Below are positions 43,090-52,276 of a stretch of 64,000 nt of DNA, in pieces. The DNA is from Flavobacterium fluviatile (GTDB lineage Bacteria > Bacteroidota > Bacteroidia > Flavobacteriales > Flavobacteriaceae): positions 62,001 to 126,000 of the forward strand of contig NZ_JAADZW010000012.1 in assembly GCF_010645065.1 (NCBI RefSeq). Direction: 5' to 3'. The notes beneath the pieces were generated by a model. That model was not told where the DNA came from and did no database searches. It saw nothing but the letters and a program-made list of their open reading frames with translations. Numbering within the stretch: position 1 is the stretch's first letter; each line of letters opens with the position of its first letter. Position numbers and translations under genes: made by a program.

Positions 43090-44226
43090 ATGAAAATAGC
43101 AATAGTTTGTTATCCTACGTTTGGTGGAAGCGGGGTAGTAGCCACTGAGTTAGGTCTTGAATTAGCCAGACGCGGACACGAAATCCATTTTATTACTTAT
43201 AGCCAGCCTGTGAGATTGGCGCTTTTAAATCCAAATGTTCATTATCACGAAGTAAACGTTCCTGAATATCCTCTTTTTCATTATCAGCCTTATGAATTGG
43301 CTTTGTCGAGCAAATTGGTTGATATGGTGAAATTATACAAAATTGAGCTGCTGCATGTGCATTATGCAATTCCTCATGCTTATGCGGGTTATATGGCAAA
43401 ACAAATGCTTAAGAACGAAGGTATCAACCTTCCGATGATTACGACACTTCACGGAACAGATATTACGCTTGTTGGAAATCATCCTTTTTATAAACCGGCA
43501 GTAACTTTTAGTATCAATAAATCAGATTATGTGACTTCGGTTTCGCAGAGTTTGAAAGATGATACGCTGAAGTTATTCAGGTTAAAAAATAAAATTAAGG
43601 TTATTCCGAATTTCATTGAATTGGATAAAGTTGTTAAAGATCCTCAGGCGCCTTGTCACAGAAGTGTTATGGCTAAGGAAAATGAACGCATTATTACCCA
43701 TATCAGTAACTTTAGAAAAGTAAAAAGAATACCCGACATTATTAAAATTTTCTATCATGTTCAAAAAGAAATTCCAGCCAAACTGATGATGGTAGGAGAT
43801 GGCCCCGAAAAAGAAAATGCAGAACTTTTGTGTCAGGAATTAGGAATTCTGGATAAGGTAATTTTCTTTGGAAACAGTCATGAGATTGATAAAATTTTAC
43901 TGTTGACCGATTTGTTTTTACTTCCATCTGAAACAGAAAGCTTTGGTTTGGCTGCTTTAGAAGCGATGGCGTGTGGAGTGCCAGTAATTTCAAGTAATTC
44001 AGGAGGTTTACCTGAAGTAAACTTTGATGGTGTTTCAGGATATTTGAGTGATGTAGGCAATGTTGAGGAAATGGCTCTGAATGCTATAAAAATCCTTAAA
44101 GATGACAAAGTTTTGAAAGAGTTTAAAGATAATGCTTTAGAAGTTGCCAAAAAATTCGACATTAAAAACATATTGCCTAAATATGAGGCGTTATATCAAA
44201 AAGCAATAGACGACTATAAAGAATAG
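43090..44226 (+). CDS. bshA: N-acetyl-alpha-D-glucosaminyl L-malate synthase BshA
   Basis: 378 residues, GT-B fold, glycosyltransferase family 4. The family start MKIAIVCYPTFGGSGVVATELG, the HVHYAIPHAYAGYMA region, TTLHGTDITLVG and the C-terminal ESFGLAALEAMACGVPVISS donor-site motif are characteristic of BshA rather than generic GT4 enzymes. It joins UDP-GlcNAc and L-malate in the first step of bacillithiol synthesis, the main thiol of Flavobacteria. bshB and bshC are not in this window. Confidence 0.94.
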   Translation: MKIAIVCYPTFGGSGVVATELGLELARRGHEIHFITYSQPVRLALLNPNVHYHEVNVPEYPLFHYQPYELALSSKLVDMVKLYKIELLHVHYAIPHAYAGYMAKQMLKNEGINLPMITTLHGTDITLVGNHPFYKPAVTFSINKSDYVTSVSQSLKDDTLKLFRLKNKIKVIPNFIELDKVVKDPQAPCHRSVMAKENERIITHISNFRKVKRIPDIIKIFYHVQKEIPAKLMMVGDGPEKENAELLCQELGILDKVIFFGNSHEIDKILLLTDLFLLPSETESFGLAALEAMACGVPVISSNSGGLPEVNFDGVSGYLSDVGNVEEMALNAIKILKDDKVLKEFKDNALEVAKKFDIKNILPKYEALYQKAIDDYKE

Positions 44227-44252
44227 AACGTAACCTGTAAAAATAATTCTAA

Positions 44253-44678
44253 ATGAAAAAAGTAATTTCAGTTTTAGCAGTTTTTCTCTTACTATCTTGT
44301 GGAGCAAAGAAAAGATCTGATTCAAACAGCCCATTGTATGAAATTCTGACACAACAATCCAGCGGAGGCGGAAATATCAGATTTTTTGAAATTCTGACTG
44401 AGCCTAACGAAATCTTAATGCTTCAGAATGATCCTCTTTTAAAGGATAAAATGAAACACGACGATATTACTAATTCGAATTATGTGATTTTGAACATGGG
44501 CGAAAAAAATACAGGAGGTTACTCAATAGGGATTGAGAAGGTAGAAGAAACCGATAAGAACATTATTATTACTGTTAAAGAAAATATTCCTGCTGAAGAC
44601 GGTATGGTGATGCAGGTAATCAGTTATCCTTATACGGTTGTTAAAATACATTCTAAAAAAGAAATTATTATTAAGTAA
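44253..44678 (+). CDS. PrcB C-terminal-like lipoprotein
   Basis: 141 residues. Lipoprotein signal (FLLLSC, Cys16). The body matches the PrcB C-terminal domain: NYVILNMGEKNTGGYSIGIEKVEE, then IPAEDGMVMQVISYPYTVVKI. In Treponema PrcB assists the dentilisin protease complex; in Bacteroidota similar lipoproteins occur alone and their function is unknown. It follows bshA by 26 bp, so it may be read from the same message. Confidence 0.82.
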   Translation: MKKVISVLAVFLLLSCGAKKRSDSNSPLYEILTQQSSGGGNIRFFEILTEPNEILMLQNDPLLKDKMKHDDITNSNYVILNMGEKNTGGYSIGIEKVEETDKNIIITVKENIPAEDGMVMQVISYPYTVVKIHSKKEIIIK

Positions 44679-44679
44679 A

Positions 44680-44714
44680 AAAAACCTGTCGTTTAAAAAG
44701 CGACAGGTTTTTTT
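44680..44714. terminator. Bidirectional intrinsic terminator
   Basis: Stem AAAAACCTGTCG (44680-44691) / CGACAGGTTTTT (44701-44712), 9-nt loop, with a T tail on the plus strand and an A/T flank usable on the minus strand. It separates the convergent PrcB-like and beta-barrel genes. Confidence 0.85.
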
Positions 44715-44732
44715 ATAAAGTAAGTTTTTTAA

Positions 44733-45230
44733 TTAGAATCTGAATCTTGCTCCAAGCCCTACATCGAAACCAAAGTTATCATCATCATAATATCCTGATC
44801 CAATTTCTGGTCTGGCATCTAAGGATAGTGTAAGAGGAAATTCTTTAAATCTGTATTCTATACCGATATCTCCGGCTGCAAAAACATATGTTCCGCTGTC
44901 ATCATAATCATCTCCAGGTCCGTCATAATCGTAATCCCAGGCAGCAAGACCACCACCAACTCCGGCATACCAGTTGAAACCTCCGTCAATATTCCAAACC
45001 CATTGATAGAGAGCTACACCCTTTATAGCATCCACATGTCTGTCATCTCTCCATCCTAAGTCAAATTCAAGTCTGTTTTTTTGGTTTAAACCTAATTGGT
45101 ATGATATTTCTCCACCAAATCCGTTATTGTCTCCCAGACGTAATCCTAATGCGTGTTTTGAAATTTCTTGTGATTGTGCAGTAAACGCTATTCCTAATAG
45201 CGCAATGGCAGATAAAATGATTTTTTTCAT
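44733..45230 (-). CDS. Outer-membrane beta-barrel protein
   Basis: 165 residues; signal peptide cut near FTAQSQ. Mature part: eight or so short amphipathic strands (LGLRLGDNNGFGGEISYQL, NRLEFDLGW, WVWNIDGGFNWYAGVGGGL, IGIEYRF, LTLSLDARPEI) and the C-terminal aromatic GLGARFRF, as in small outer-membrane barrels. A glycine/aspartate/tyrosine-rich loop (WDYDYDGPGDDYDDSGTY, about 98-115) could bind Ca2+ or face outward. No specific family is recognised. Own strong promoter and terminator. Confidence 0.75.
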   Translation of the reverse strand: MKKIILSAIALLGIAFTAQSQEISKHALGLRLGDNNGFGGEISYQLGLNQKNRLEFDLGWRDDRHVDAIKGVALYQWVWNIDGGFNWYAGVGGGLAAWDYDYDGPGDDYDDSGTYVFAAGDIGIEYRFKEFPLTLSLDARPEIGSGYYDDDNFGFDVGLGARFRF

Positions 45231-45252
45231 AAAAATGGTTATTAATTTTTCT

Positions 45253-45281
45253 CAAAATTATAATTACTGTATCATCTCAAA
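45253..45281 (-). promoter_or_regulatory. Consensus Bacteroidota promoter of the beta-barrel gene
   Basis: Minus strand: TTTG at 45281-45278, a 17-nt spacer, TAATTTTG at 45260-45253, then about 22 nt to the ATG at 45230. Nearly ideal -33/-7 match. Confidence 0.7.
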
Positions 45282-45381
45282 CGTATAAAATTGTTTGAAA
45301 TTGTTATGTAATTTCCATTTTTTTATAAAAAGATATTTAGTTTTTAGCTAAGTGTGTGTTAAGTTGTTTATTCTTAAAAAG

Positions 45382-46209
45382 TTACTTATGGGTTATGATT
45401 GAAGCAATTAACTGTGAGGTTAAAATTTCTTCCATTTCAAAAAGATTTTCTTCGGTTTCTGTGAAGTTTGCCTTAGAATAAGAAAATAATTTCCAGTTTT
45501 TTTTATGGTATTCTAACGCAGTTAAATTTTCAATCCAGTCTCCCGAATTCAAATATAAAGTGGAGCCGTATTTATTTTCTTTTTCAATAATTTTTGGCTC
45601 ATGGATATGTCCGCAGATAACGTAATCATATTTTTTTTCAATTGCCAGATCTGTAGCAGTGGTTTCGAAATCAGAAATAAATTTGACGGCTTTTTTTACA
45701 CTGGCTTTTATTCTTTTGGAAAATGAATAAGGTTCTCTTCCTAATTTTGCTAAGCACCAATTTGCAAATCGATTGCATAAAATTAAATAATCATAGCCCA
45801 GACCGCCTAGTTTTGCTATCCATTTTGAGTGCTGTACCGAAGCATCAAAAACGTCTCCATGAAAAATCCACGCTTTTTTATCGTCTAACTCTAAAACTAA
45901 TTTATCGACCAAAGAAAAATTCCCCATTTTCATATCACTGAATTTCCTTAGGATTTCATCATGATTTCCTGTGATATAATACACTTTTGTGCCTTTTGAA
46001 GCCATTCCGATGATTCGCTGAATAACTTTTAGATGTGATTTAGGAAAATATGATTTTCTAAATTGCCAGGCATCAATAATATCACCGTTTAGAACTAATG
46101 TTTTAGGTTTAATGCTTGATAAGTAGTTGTTTAACTCTTTGGCATGGCTGCCGTAAGTTCCCAGATGCACATCGGAAATGATGACTAATTCGACATTTCT
46201 CTTTTTCAA
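45382..46209 (-). CDS. UDP-2,3-diacylglucosamine diphosphatase-like metallophosphoesterase
   Basis: 275 residues. Calcineurin-type metallophosphoesterase with all five metal motifs: DVHLG (Asp13, His15), GDIIDAW (Asp43), GNHDE (Asn82, His83), FHGDVFD (His117) and GHIHEP. Spacing and the DIIDAWQF motif fit the LpxH-related group, which hydrolyses UDP-diacylglucosamine to lipid X in lipid A synthesis. Alternative: a broader phosphodiesterase role, as several Bacteroidota paralogues exist. Confidence 0.85.
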   Translation of the reverse strand: MKKRNVELVIISDVHLGTYGSHAKELNNYLSSIKPKTLVLNGDIIDAWQFRKSYFPKSHLKVIQRIIGMASKGTKVYYITGNHDEILRKFSDMKMGNFSLVDKLVLELDDKKAWIFHGDVFDASVQHSKWIAKLGGLGYDYLILCNRFANWCLAKLGREPYSFSKRIKASVKKAVKFISDFETTATDLAIEKKYDYVICGHIHEPKIIEKENKYGSTLYLNSGDWIENLTALEYHKKNWKLFSYSKANFTETEENLFEMEEILTSQLIASIITHK

Positions 46210-46394
46210 TTTTTATTGATTTGAAGTTTAGCAAATTAAGTAAACAAAAAGAGGTTTTGTTTTATCATAAGGTTATGAATTTTGTCTCAGTTTTAATAAA
46301 TTATGATTTTTTAAAAGAGGTAATCAGGGTTAATACTAATTTTAAATTTTTTAATTTAATCCATAAAACTTACATTTGCTCAAAACTAATTATA

Positions 46395-47453
46395 ATGGCA
46401 GGAAATAGCTACGGCACACTATATAAAGTTACCACATTTGGTGAATCTCATGGGGAAGCTTTAGGCGGAATTATAGACGGTTGTCCATCTGGAATTAAGC
46501 TTGATTTTGAAGCAATTGAGCTGGATATGGCTCGAAGAAAACCAGGACAATCAGCAATTGTTACACAAAGAAAAGAACCGGATGCGGTTCAGTTTTTATC
46601 CGGTATTTTCGAAGGTAAAACAACCGGAACTCCAATTGGGTTTATTATTCCGAATACCAATCAAAAATCAGATGATTATTCTCATATAAAAGATAATTAC
46701 AGACCAAGTCATGCCGATTATGTGTATGATCAGAAATATGGTTTCAGGGATTATCGCGGAGGCGGAAGAAGTTCAGCACGCGAAACAGCCAGCAGAGTAG
46801 TAGCAGGGGCAATTGCGAAACAAATGCTGCCTGAAATTAAAATTAATGCCTACGTTTCATCGGTAGGGCCAATTCATTTAGAAACGCCTTATCAGGAATT
46901 GGATTTTTCGAAAACAGAAAGCAATCCGGTACGTTGTCCCGACGAGAAATCAGCCGCAATTATGGAAGAATACATTCGTGATATACGTAAACAGGGAGAT
47001 ACTGTTGGAGGGGTCGTTTCATGTGTGATTCAGAATGTGCCGGTTGGTTTAGGAGAACCGGTTTTTGATAAATTGCATGCCGAATTAGGAAAAGCAATGC
47101 TTTCTATTAATGCTGTAAAAGGATTCGAATACGGAAGCGGTTTTTCAGGTTCAGAAATGAAGGGAAGCGAACATAACGATTTATACAATCCGGACGGAAC
47201 TACCAAAACAAATCTTTCCGGTGGGATCCAGGGAGGAATAAGCAACGGTATGGATATTTATTTCAGGGTAGCTTTTAAACCTGTTGCGACTATCATGCAG
47301 ACTCAGGATTCTTTGGATAATAAAGGAAATATTAAACCAATGACAGGAAAAGGCCGCCATGATCCTTGTGTGGTACCAAGAGCTGTGCCTATTGTTGAAG
47401 CTATGGCAGCTATCGTTTTGGCTGATTTTTATTTAATCAACAAGACGTATTAA
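46395..47453 (+). CDS. aroC: Chorismate synthase
   Basis: 353 residues from the ATG at 46395 ([20 protein letters not shown]). The longer reading from 46221 has no family resemblance. Signatures: GESHG (16-20), [20 protein letters not shown], and [22 protein letters not shown] near the end. Uses reduced FMN to eliminate phosphate from EPSP, giving chorismate. Next gene begins 50 bp downstream. Confidence 0.97.
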   Translation: MAGNSYGTLYKVTTFGESHGEALGGIIDGCPSGIKLDFEAIELDMARRKPGQSAIVTQRKEPDAVQFLSGIFEGKTTGTPIGFIIPNTNQKSDDYSHIKDNYRPSHADYVYDQKYGFRDYRGGGRSSARETASRVVAGAIAKQMLPEIKINAYVSSVGPIHLETPYQELDFSKTESNPVRCPDEKSAAIMEEYIRDIRKQGDTVGGVVSCVIQNVPVGLGEPVFDKLHAELGKAMLSINAVKGFEYGSGFSGSEMKGSEHNDLYNPDGTTKTNLSGGIQGGISNGMDIYFRVAFKPVATIMQTQDSLDNKGNIKPMTGKGRHDPCVVPRAVPIVEAMAAIVLADFYLINKTY

Positions 47454-47502
47454 TTTAAAAGCAGGCAGTGAGGGTCTTTTTTAATTATAAATTCAAATAC
47501 TA

Positions 47503-48786
47503 ATGGATACAATCCAAAAGCAGAAAAACTCTTTTTTTTCCGGACTTACAGGTCAGATTTTAATAGCTATGGTTTTGGGTGCTATTTTAGGAATTATATT
47601 GCATAATTCGATTTCGCCTGAGGCAGCACAATCATTTAGCAATAAAATAAAAATGCTGGCAACCATTTTTATTAGACTGGTTCAAATGATTATTTCACCG
47701 TTGGTTTTTACCACTTTAGTAGTAGGAATAGCCAAATTGGGTGATATAAAAGCTGTGGGGAGAATTGGAGGAAAAGCCCTTGCATGGTTTTTTACAGCTT
47801 CGTTTATCTCATTGCTGATTGGATTGTTCTACGTGAATATTTTAGAACCGGGAGTTGGCTTAAAGTTAGGTCATATGGATATAGCAACTGCTTCTGAGGT
47901 AACAGCAAAAACAAAATCAATTTCTTTTGAAAATTTTGTCGAGCATATTGTACCGAAAAGCCTTTTCGAAGCATTGGCAACCAACGAAATTTTACAGATT
48001 GTAATATTTTCTATCTTTTTCGGATTGGCTGCGGCTTCTTTTGGTGATACAGTAAAACCGGTTATCAATGCTCTTGACAAAACATCTCATATCGTTTTAA
48101 AAATGGTAAATTACGTGATGAATTTTGCTCCAATTGGAGTTTTTGGAGCTATTGCAGGTGTGTTTGCCGTAAGGGATTTTCAGGAATTAATGATTACCTA
48201 TTTTAAATTTTTCGGTTCTTTTTTAATTGGAATATGCTCTTTGTGGGTTATTTTAATAATTGTTGGATACATTTTCTTAAAAAACAGAATGAATGAATTG
48301 TTAAAACGAATTATAGGTCCTGTCGTTATCGCATTTGGTACAACAAGCAGTGAAGCTGTTTTTCCCAAATTAACAGAAGAATTAGAAAAGTTTGGGGTAA
48401 AAGACAGAATAGTTTCCTTTATGCTCCCTTTAGGATATTCTTTTAACCTTGACGGTAGTATGATGTACATGACATTTGCCAGTATGTTTATTGCTCAGGC
48501 ATATGGAGTGCATCTTGATATTGGAACCCAGATGGTAATGCTGTTGGTTCTGATGTTAACCAGTAAAGGTATTGCTGGTGTACCAAGGGCAAGTTTGGTA
48601 GTGGTGGCAGCAACCTGCGGAATGTTTGATATTCCTGTTGAAGGGATAGCATTGATTTTGCCTATTGATCATTTTTGTGATATGTTTAGAAGCGGTACAA
48701 ATGTTTTAGGAAATGCTTTGGCTACTTCAGTGGTTGGGCAATGGGAGGACAATAAAGATTTAGAATCAGTTTCAGAAAATGACTAA
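47503..48786 (+). CDS. Dicarboxylate/amino acid:cation symporter (DAACS, GltP-like)
   Basis: 427 residues; about eight helices and two re-entrant loops. Signature segments: GTTSSEAVFPKL (serine-rich loop HP1), YSFNLDGSMMYM (TM7, NMDGT-like variant), SKGIAGVPRASLVV (HP2). The NLDGS in place of NMDGT suggests C4-dicarboxylate or neutral substrates are possible; glutamate/aspartate remain plausible. Na+- or H+-coupled import across the inner membrane. Confidence 0.92.
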   Translation: MDTIQKQKNSFFSGLTGQILIAMVLGAILGIILHNSISPEAAQSFSNKIKMLATIFIRLVQMIISPLVFTTLVVGIAKLGDIKAVGRIGGKALAWFFTASFISLLIGLFYVNILEPGVGLKLGHMDIATASEVTAKTKSISFENFVEHIVPKSLFEALATNEILQIVIFSIFFGLAAASFGDTVKPVINALDKTSHIVLKMVNYVMNFAPIGVFGAIAGVFAVRDFQELMITYFKFFGSFLIGICSLWVILIIVGYIFLKNRMNELLKRIIGPVVIAFGTTSSEAVFPKLTEELEKFGVKDRIVSFMLPLGYSFNLDGSMMYMTFASMFIAQAYGVHLDIGTQMVMLLVLMLTSKGIAGVPRASLVVVAATCGMFDIPVEGIALILPIDHFCDMFRSGTNVLGNALATSVVGQWEDNKDLESVSEND

Positions 48787-48817
48787 ATTGGATTTTTCAA
48801 AGATTTAATAAAAACAA

Positions 48818-48845
48818 AAACGCTGGTTCATTAATACCAGCGTTT
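48818..48845. terminator. Bidirectional terminator overlapping rhlE 3' end
   Basis: Stem AAACGCTGGT (48818-48827) / ACCAGCGTTT (48836-48845), 8-nt loop. The right arm is part of the last codons of the helicase gene (K-R-W-Y-stop). T-rich tails occur on both strands, serving the symporter and helicase genes. Confidence 0.8.
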
Positions 48846-50078
48846 CTTATTTTGTTTAGAAGCATTTGATTTTCTTGATTTATGAGCACCTCCGCTTCTG
48901 TTTGAATTTTTAGGTTTTTCAGTTGCATCAGGACTTCCGGCGTGCCATTGGTAGGGGTGATCGCTAATTGTTTTCACATCCACTTTTATTAATTTCTGAA
49001 TGTCTTTCCAGTATGGATGTTCGTCCTTGCCGCAAAATGATATTGCGATTCCGCCATTTCCTGCACGTCCTGTTCTTCCAATTCGGTGTACGTAGGTTTC
49101 CGGGATATTAGGTAAATCAAAATTAATTACAAATGGCAGCTGATCAATATCAATTCCTCTTGCAGCAATATCAGTTGCCACTAATACACCTACTTCTTTA
49201 TTTTTAAAAGCATCTAAAACGCGCTGTCTTGCATTTTGAGATTTGTCTCCATGAATTGCTTCTGCCGGAATGTCTTTTTTTCGAAGTGCTTTAACAACAT
49301 TATCTGCTCCGTGTTTGGTTCTTGCAAAAACCAGTACGTTTGATAAGCCATCTGTTTTTATCAAATGATAGAGTAAATTTCTCTTTTCAGTTTTGTCTAC
49401 AAAATAAACGCGCTGTTCTACATTTTCGGCAGTTGATGAAACGGGAGAAACTTCTACTTTTGCAGGATCCTGCAAAAACATTTCTGCTAATTCCCGAATT
49501 GCAATTGGCATTGTAGCAGAAAATAAAAGCGTCTGACGGTTTTTTGGGGTCAGTTTGACGATTTTTTTAACATCATTGATAAAACCCATATCCAGCATTT
49601 GATCAGCTTCGTCAAGTACTAAAACATGTAAATGGTTTAAATCCAGAAAACCTTGCTTTTGCAGGTCTAAAAGTCTTCCTGGTGTGGCTACTAAAATATC
49701 AACCCCCTTTTTTAAAATATCGACCTGCGGATTTTGGGAAACCCCGCCAAAAATAGTCAACTGTGTCAAATTGGTGTATTTGGCATAAGTGTCAAAACTT
49801 TGTCCAATTTGTACGGCTAATTCACGGGTTGGAGTAACTATAAGGGCACGAATTTGTTTGGCCTTTTTGGATGAGCCCACAATTCGGTGTAGCTGATGGA
49901 TAATCGGGATAGCAAATGCAGCAGTTTTTCCTGTACCGGTCTGCGCACAGCCAATCAAATCCCTCCCGGCTAAAACAATCGGAATAGATTGCTCCTGAAT
50001 GGGAGTGGGATTTAGGTAGCCTTCTTCAAATACGGCCTTTTGTATACTTTTTGAAAGTGATAAATCTTCGAATAACAT
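48831..50078 (-). CDS. DEAD-box RNA helicase (RhlE-like)
   Basis: 415 residues. Q motif (YLNPTPIQEQSIPI), Walker A AQTGTGKTAAF, PTRELAVQI, DEAD box VLDEADQMLDMG, SAT, and the C-terminal RecA domain with HGDKSQNARQ, ATDIAARGIDI and HRIGRTGRAG. A short basic C-terminal tail (HKSRKSNASKQNKKRWY) probably binds RNA. RhlE-type helicases unwind rRNA or mRNA structures in ribosome assembly and cold adaptation. Confidence 0.95.
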   Translation of the reverse strand: MLFEDLSLSKSIQKAVFEEGYLNPTPIQEQSIPIVLAGRDLIGCAQTGTGKTAAFAIPIIHQLHRIVGSSKKAKQIRALIVTPTRELAVQIGQSFDTYAKYTNLTQLTIFGGVSQNPQVDILKKGVDILVATPGRLLDLQKQGFLDLNHLHVLVLDEADQMLDMGFINDVKKIVKLTPKNRQTLLFSATMPIAIRELAEMFLQDPAKVEVSPVSSTAENVEQRVYFVDKTEKRNLLYHLIKTDGLSNVLVFARTKHGADNVVKALRKKDIPAEAIHGDKSQNARQRVLDAFKNKEVGVLVATDIAARGIDIDQLPFVINFDLPNIPETYVHRIGRTGRAGNGGIAISFCGKDEHPYWKDIQKLIKVDVKTISDHPYQWHAGSPDATEKPKNSNRSGGAHKSRKSNASKQNKKRWY

Positions 50079-50211
50079 ATCTTAGGTATTAAGAATTTAG
50101 TTTTAAGTACTAAATTTCTGTGCAAAGATAGTTTTATTCGGGCAATCGTTTAATTGATTTTAGGTTTATTTGGCAAAACGGATAATGGCAAATGGTTAAT
50201 ATTGACAGATA

Positions 50212-51249
50212 TTAAATTTTTTCGTGATTTGCTTTAATAAAATCGGTAACGAGATAACCGATTAATTTGCCTATCAAATGATTGTTAGGAGAATTGTCTA
50301 AATCTGGTGCACCTTCGCAAATATGAAGATAAGAAGCATTTTTATGCTGTCCGAAATAAGAAACAAACTGTCTCAGCTGCTCAATCGAAAAACCACTTAT
50401 TGTCATGGCACTGCTCGCTATATTCGGAATGGCATCGAGGTCAATTTCTATTCCAAATGAATCTGTTTTTATAAATTCAAGAGAGGAAATCATTTCGTTG
50501 GTAAAATCCTTTTCTTCCCGTATGTTTATACTGTCATAAGTATTGTAGCGCACTCTGTCTTCCAGTTTTTTAATAATATCCAGAACACTTTTTGAAGTAT
50601 AATTTTCGTGAAGGCCAAAAATAAAATATTTTTTCAGGAAACCTTCTTCATAGGCATAAGAAAAGCCGTTTCCGCTATGGCGTCCTTCCAGAATTCTAAA
50701 ATCAGAATGAGCATCAAAATTGATTGCGTTTATTGATTTTCCTTTGGCTAAAGCCGTACCTTTTATATTTCCGTAAGCATTGTTATGACCTCCACCAATT
50801 ATAATAGGGGTTTTGCCTGCTTTGACTATATTGAAAATAATATGCGAAACTTCTTTGTCGATTTTTTCAACCAGCTGGCTCAGTTTGGAGCGATCATCAA
50901 TATCGTTGAAATCAAGATTCTCAACATCACGCATTTCTTCTGATACATTGATATGTCCCAAAACAAGGATCTGACTTCCTTTGCAAAAACGATTATGCTG
51001 AACATTTGCAATACTTTTTATTGCACATTCCCATGCAGAAGCAGCTCCTGGCCTGCCATAATTAGCCCTTACGCCGATGTCTTCCGGAATACCCAAAAGC
51101 ACATATTTAGCATCACTTTCTTTTAGAAAATCAAGTATGCCTACTCCTTTCGGAATAGTGATCATTTTTTCTCCAAATTTTATTTCACCGCTACGGTGAT
51201 TAGTAACTTTTGCTAAATCATTAACAGTAAAAGGGATTAGTTTATCCAT
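50212..51249 (-). CDS. hutG: Formimidoylglutamase (arginase family)
   Basis: 345 residues. Ureohydrolase fold with the binuclear Mn motifs GGGHNNAYG (about 152-160), INFDAHSDFR (about 176-185) and IEIDLDAIPN (about 269-278). The divergent GGGHNN and EIDLDAI fit formimidoylglutamase better than arginase or agmatinase. It converts N-formimidoyl-glutamate to glutamate and formamide in histidine breakdown. hutI lies 1 kb away on the same strand; hutH and hutU are not in view. Confidence 0.85.
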   Translation of the reverse strand: MDKLIPFTVNDLAKVTNHRSGEIKFGEKMITIPKGVGILDFLKESDAKYVLLGIPEDIGVRANYGRPGAASAWECAIKSIANVQHNRFCKGSQILVLGHINVSEEMRDVENLDFNDIDDRSKLSQLVEKIDKEVSHIIFNIVKAGKTPIIIGGGHNNAYGNIKGTALAKGKSINAINFDAHSDFRILEGRHSGNGFSYAYEEGFLKKYFIFGLHENYTSKSVLDIIKKLEDRVRYNTYDSINIREEKDFTNEMISSLEFIKTDSFGIEIDLDAIPNIASSAMTISGFSIEQLRQFVSYFGQHKNASYLHICEGAPDLDNSPNNHLIGKLIGYLVTDFIKANHEKI

Positions 51250-51344
51250 AAAAAAAAATATTATCCAAAAATAATATAATTGTAGAAACTTACGTTATTA
51301 CCTTATATTAATTATTTAAATTTGTTTTAAGAAAATTATTAAAT

Positions 51345-52223
51345 ATGGAAAACCCAAACAAAAACAACTCAAGTCTAAAGGCGGTAATCGCTGTTTTAGC
51401 AGTCCTACTAATTGGTAGTTTAGTATACATTTTTAAACTTTCTTCTGATTCAGATGTTGTAAAAACCGAACTTACGTCAACATTGACAGAAAAAGAATCT
51501 GTAATGAAAGATCTTCAGGAACTTAAAGCAACTTACGATGCCGCCATTGCTGAAAACACTTCTATGTCAGATGAATTAATTCAGGAAAGAGATAAAGTTG
51601 TTGCCTTAATGAATGATTTAAATAAATCAAAAGGAGATGTTTCTAAATTTAAATCCCAGGTTCAGGGATTGCAGACTAAAATGAAAACTTTGGTTGCTGA
51701 AAATGATGAATTAAAAAAACAAAATGGTGTTTTGACAGTTCAGAGAGACAGTACTATTGTTGTATTGGGAGAGTCTAAAAAATTCAATGAAGTTTTAGTA
51801 GGCCAAAACGAGGCTTTGTCTAAAACAGTTGAAAAAGGTTCAAAATTATCTGTTTTAAACACAAAAACTGCGGCTTACAAATTAAGAAGTTCAGGTAAAC
51901 AAATCGAAACAGATAAAGCAAGCAGAGCTGATGTTTTAAAAATTAGCTTTACTATTGCCGAAAATCAAATTGCAAAATCCGGAGATAAAACATATTATGT
52001 ACAGGTAATAGATAGCAAAAACAATGTGCTTGGTGATAAAAAGACAGAAAGTTTTGGTGATAATTCATTGACATATAGTTTTAAAACAACGGTACAATAC
52101 GAAAATAAAACTGTAAATGTTTCTGAAGACTTGCCAGGAAAAGATTTTGCCAAAGGAACTTATTTTATCAATGTATTTGATAATGATGAACTGGTTTCTA
52201 AAACAAGTTTTTCTTTAAGATAA
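51345..52223 (+). CDS. Membrane-anchored coiled-coil protein of unknown function
   Basis: 292 residues. One N-terminal helix (about 12-30) after a short Asn/Lys-rich cytosolic part, then a long coiled coil (about 38-160; repeated Leu/Glu/Lys heptads such as VMKDLQELKATYDAA), and a C-terminal beta-rich domain (about 175-290; KTYYVQVIDSKNNVLG). Probably periplasmic. Relatives in Flavobacteria are sometimes named chromosome-partitioning proteins on coiled-coil similarity alone; I see no support for that. Own terminator follows. Confidence 0.75.
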   Translation: MENPNKNNSSLKAVIAVLAVLLIGSLVYIFKLSSDSDVVKTELTSTLTEKESVMKDLQELKATYDAAIAENTSMSDELIQERDKVVALMNDLNKSKGDVSKFKSQVQGLQTKMKTLVAENDELKKQNGVLTVQRDSTIVVLGESKKFNEVLVGQNEALSKTVEKGSKLSVLNTKTAAYKLRSSGKQIETDKASRADVLKISFTIAENQIAKSGDKTYYVQVIDSKNNVLGDKKTESFGDNSLTYSFKTTVQYENKTVNVSEDLPGKDFAKGTYFINVFDNDELVSKTSFSLR

Positions 52224-52244
52224 CAAATAGTGAATAAGAAGATA

Positions 52245-52276
52245 AAAGAGGAGTTTTTAAGCTCCTCTTTTTTTTT
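52245..52276 (+). terminator. Intrinsic terminator after coiled-coil gene
   Basis: Stem AAAAGAGGAG (52245-52254) / CTCCTCTTTT (52262-52271), followed by a T run that reaches the end of the convergent hutI gene. Confidence 0.85.

Noticed and set aside
46221..46394. N-terminal extension of chorismate synthase
   Set aside because: The extra 58 residues are AT-rich noise and the family begins at MAGNSYG.
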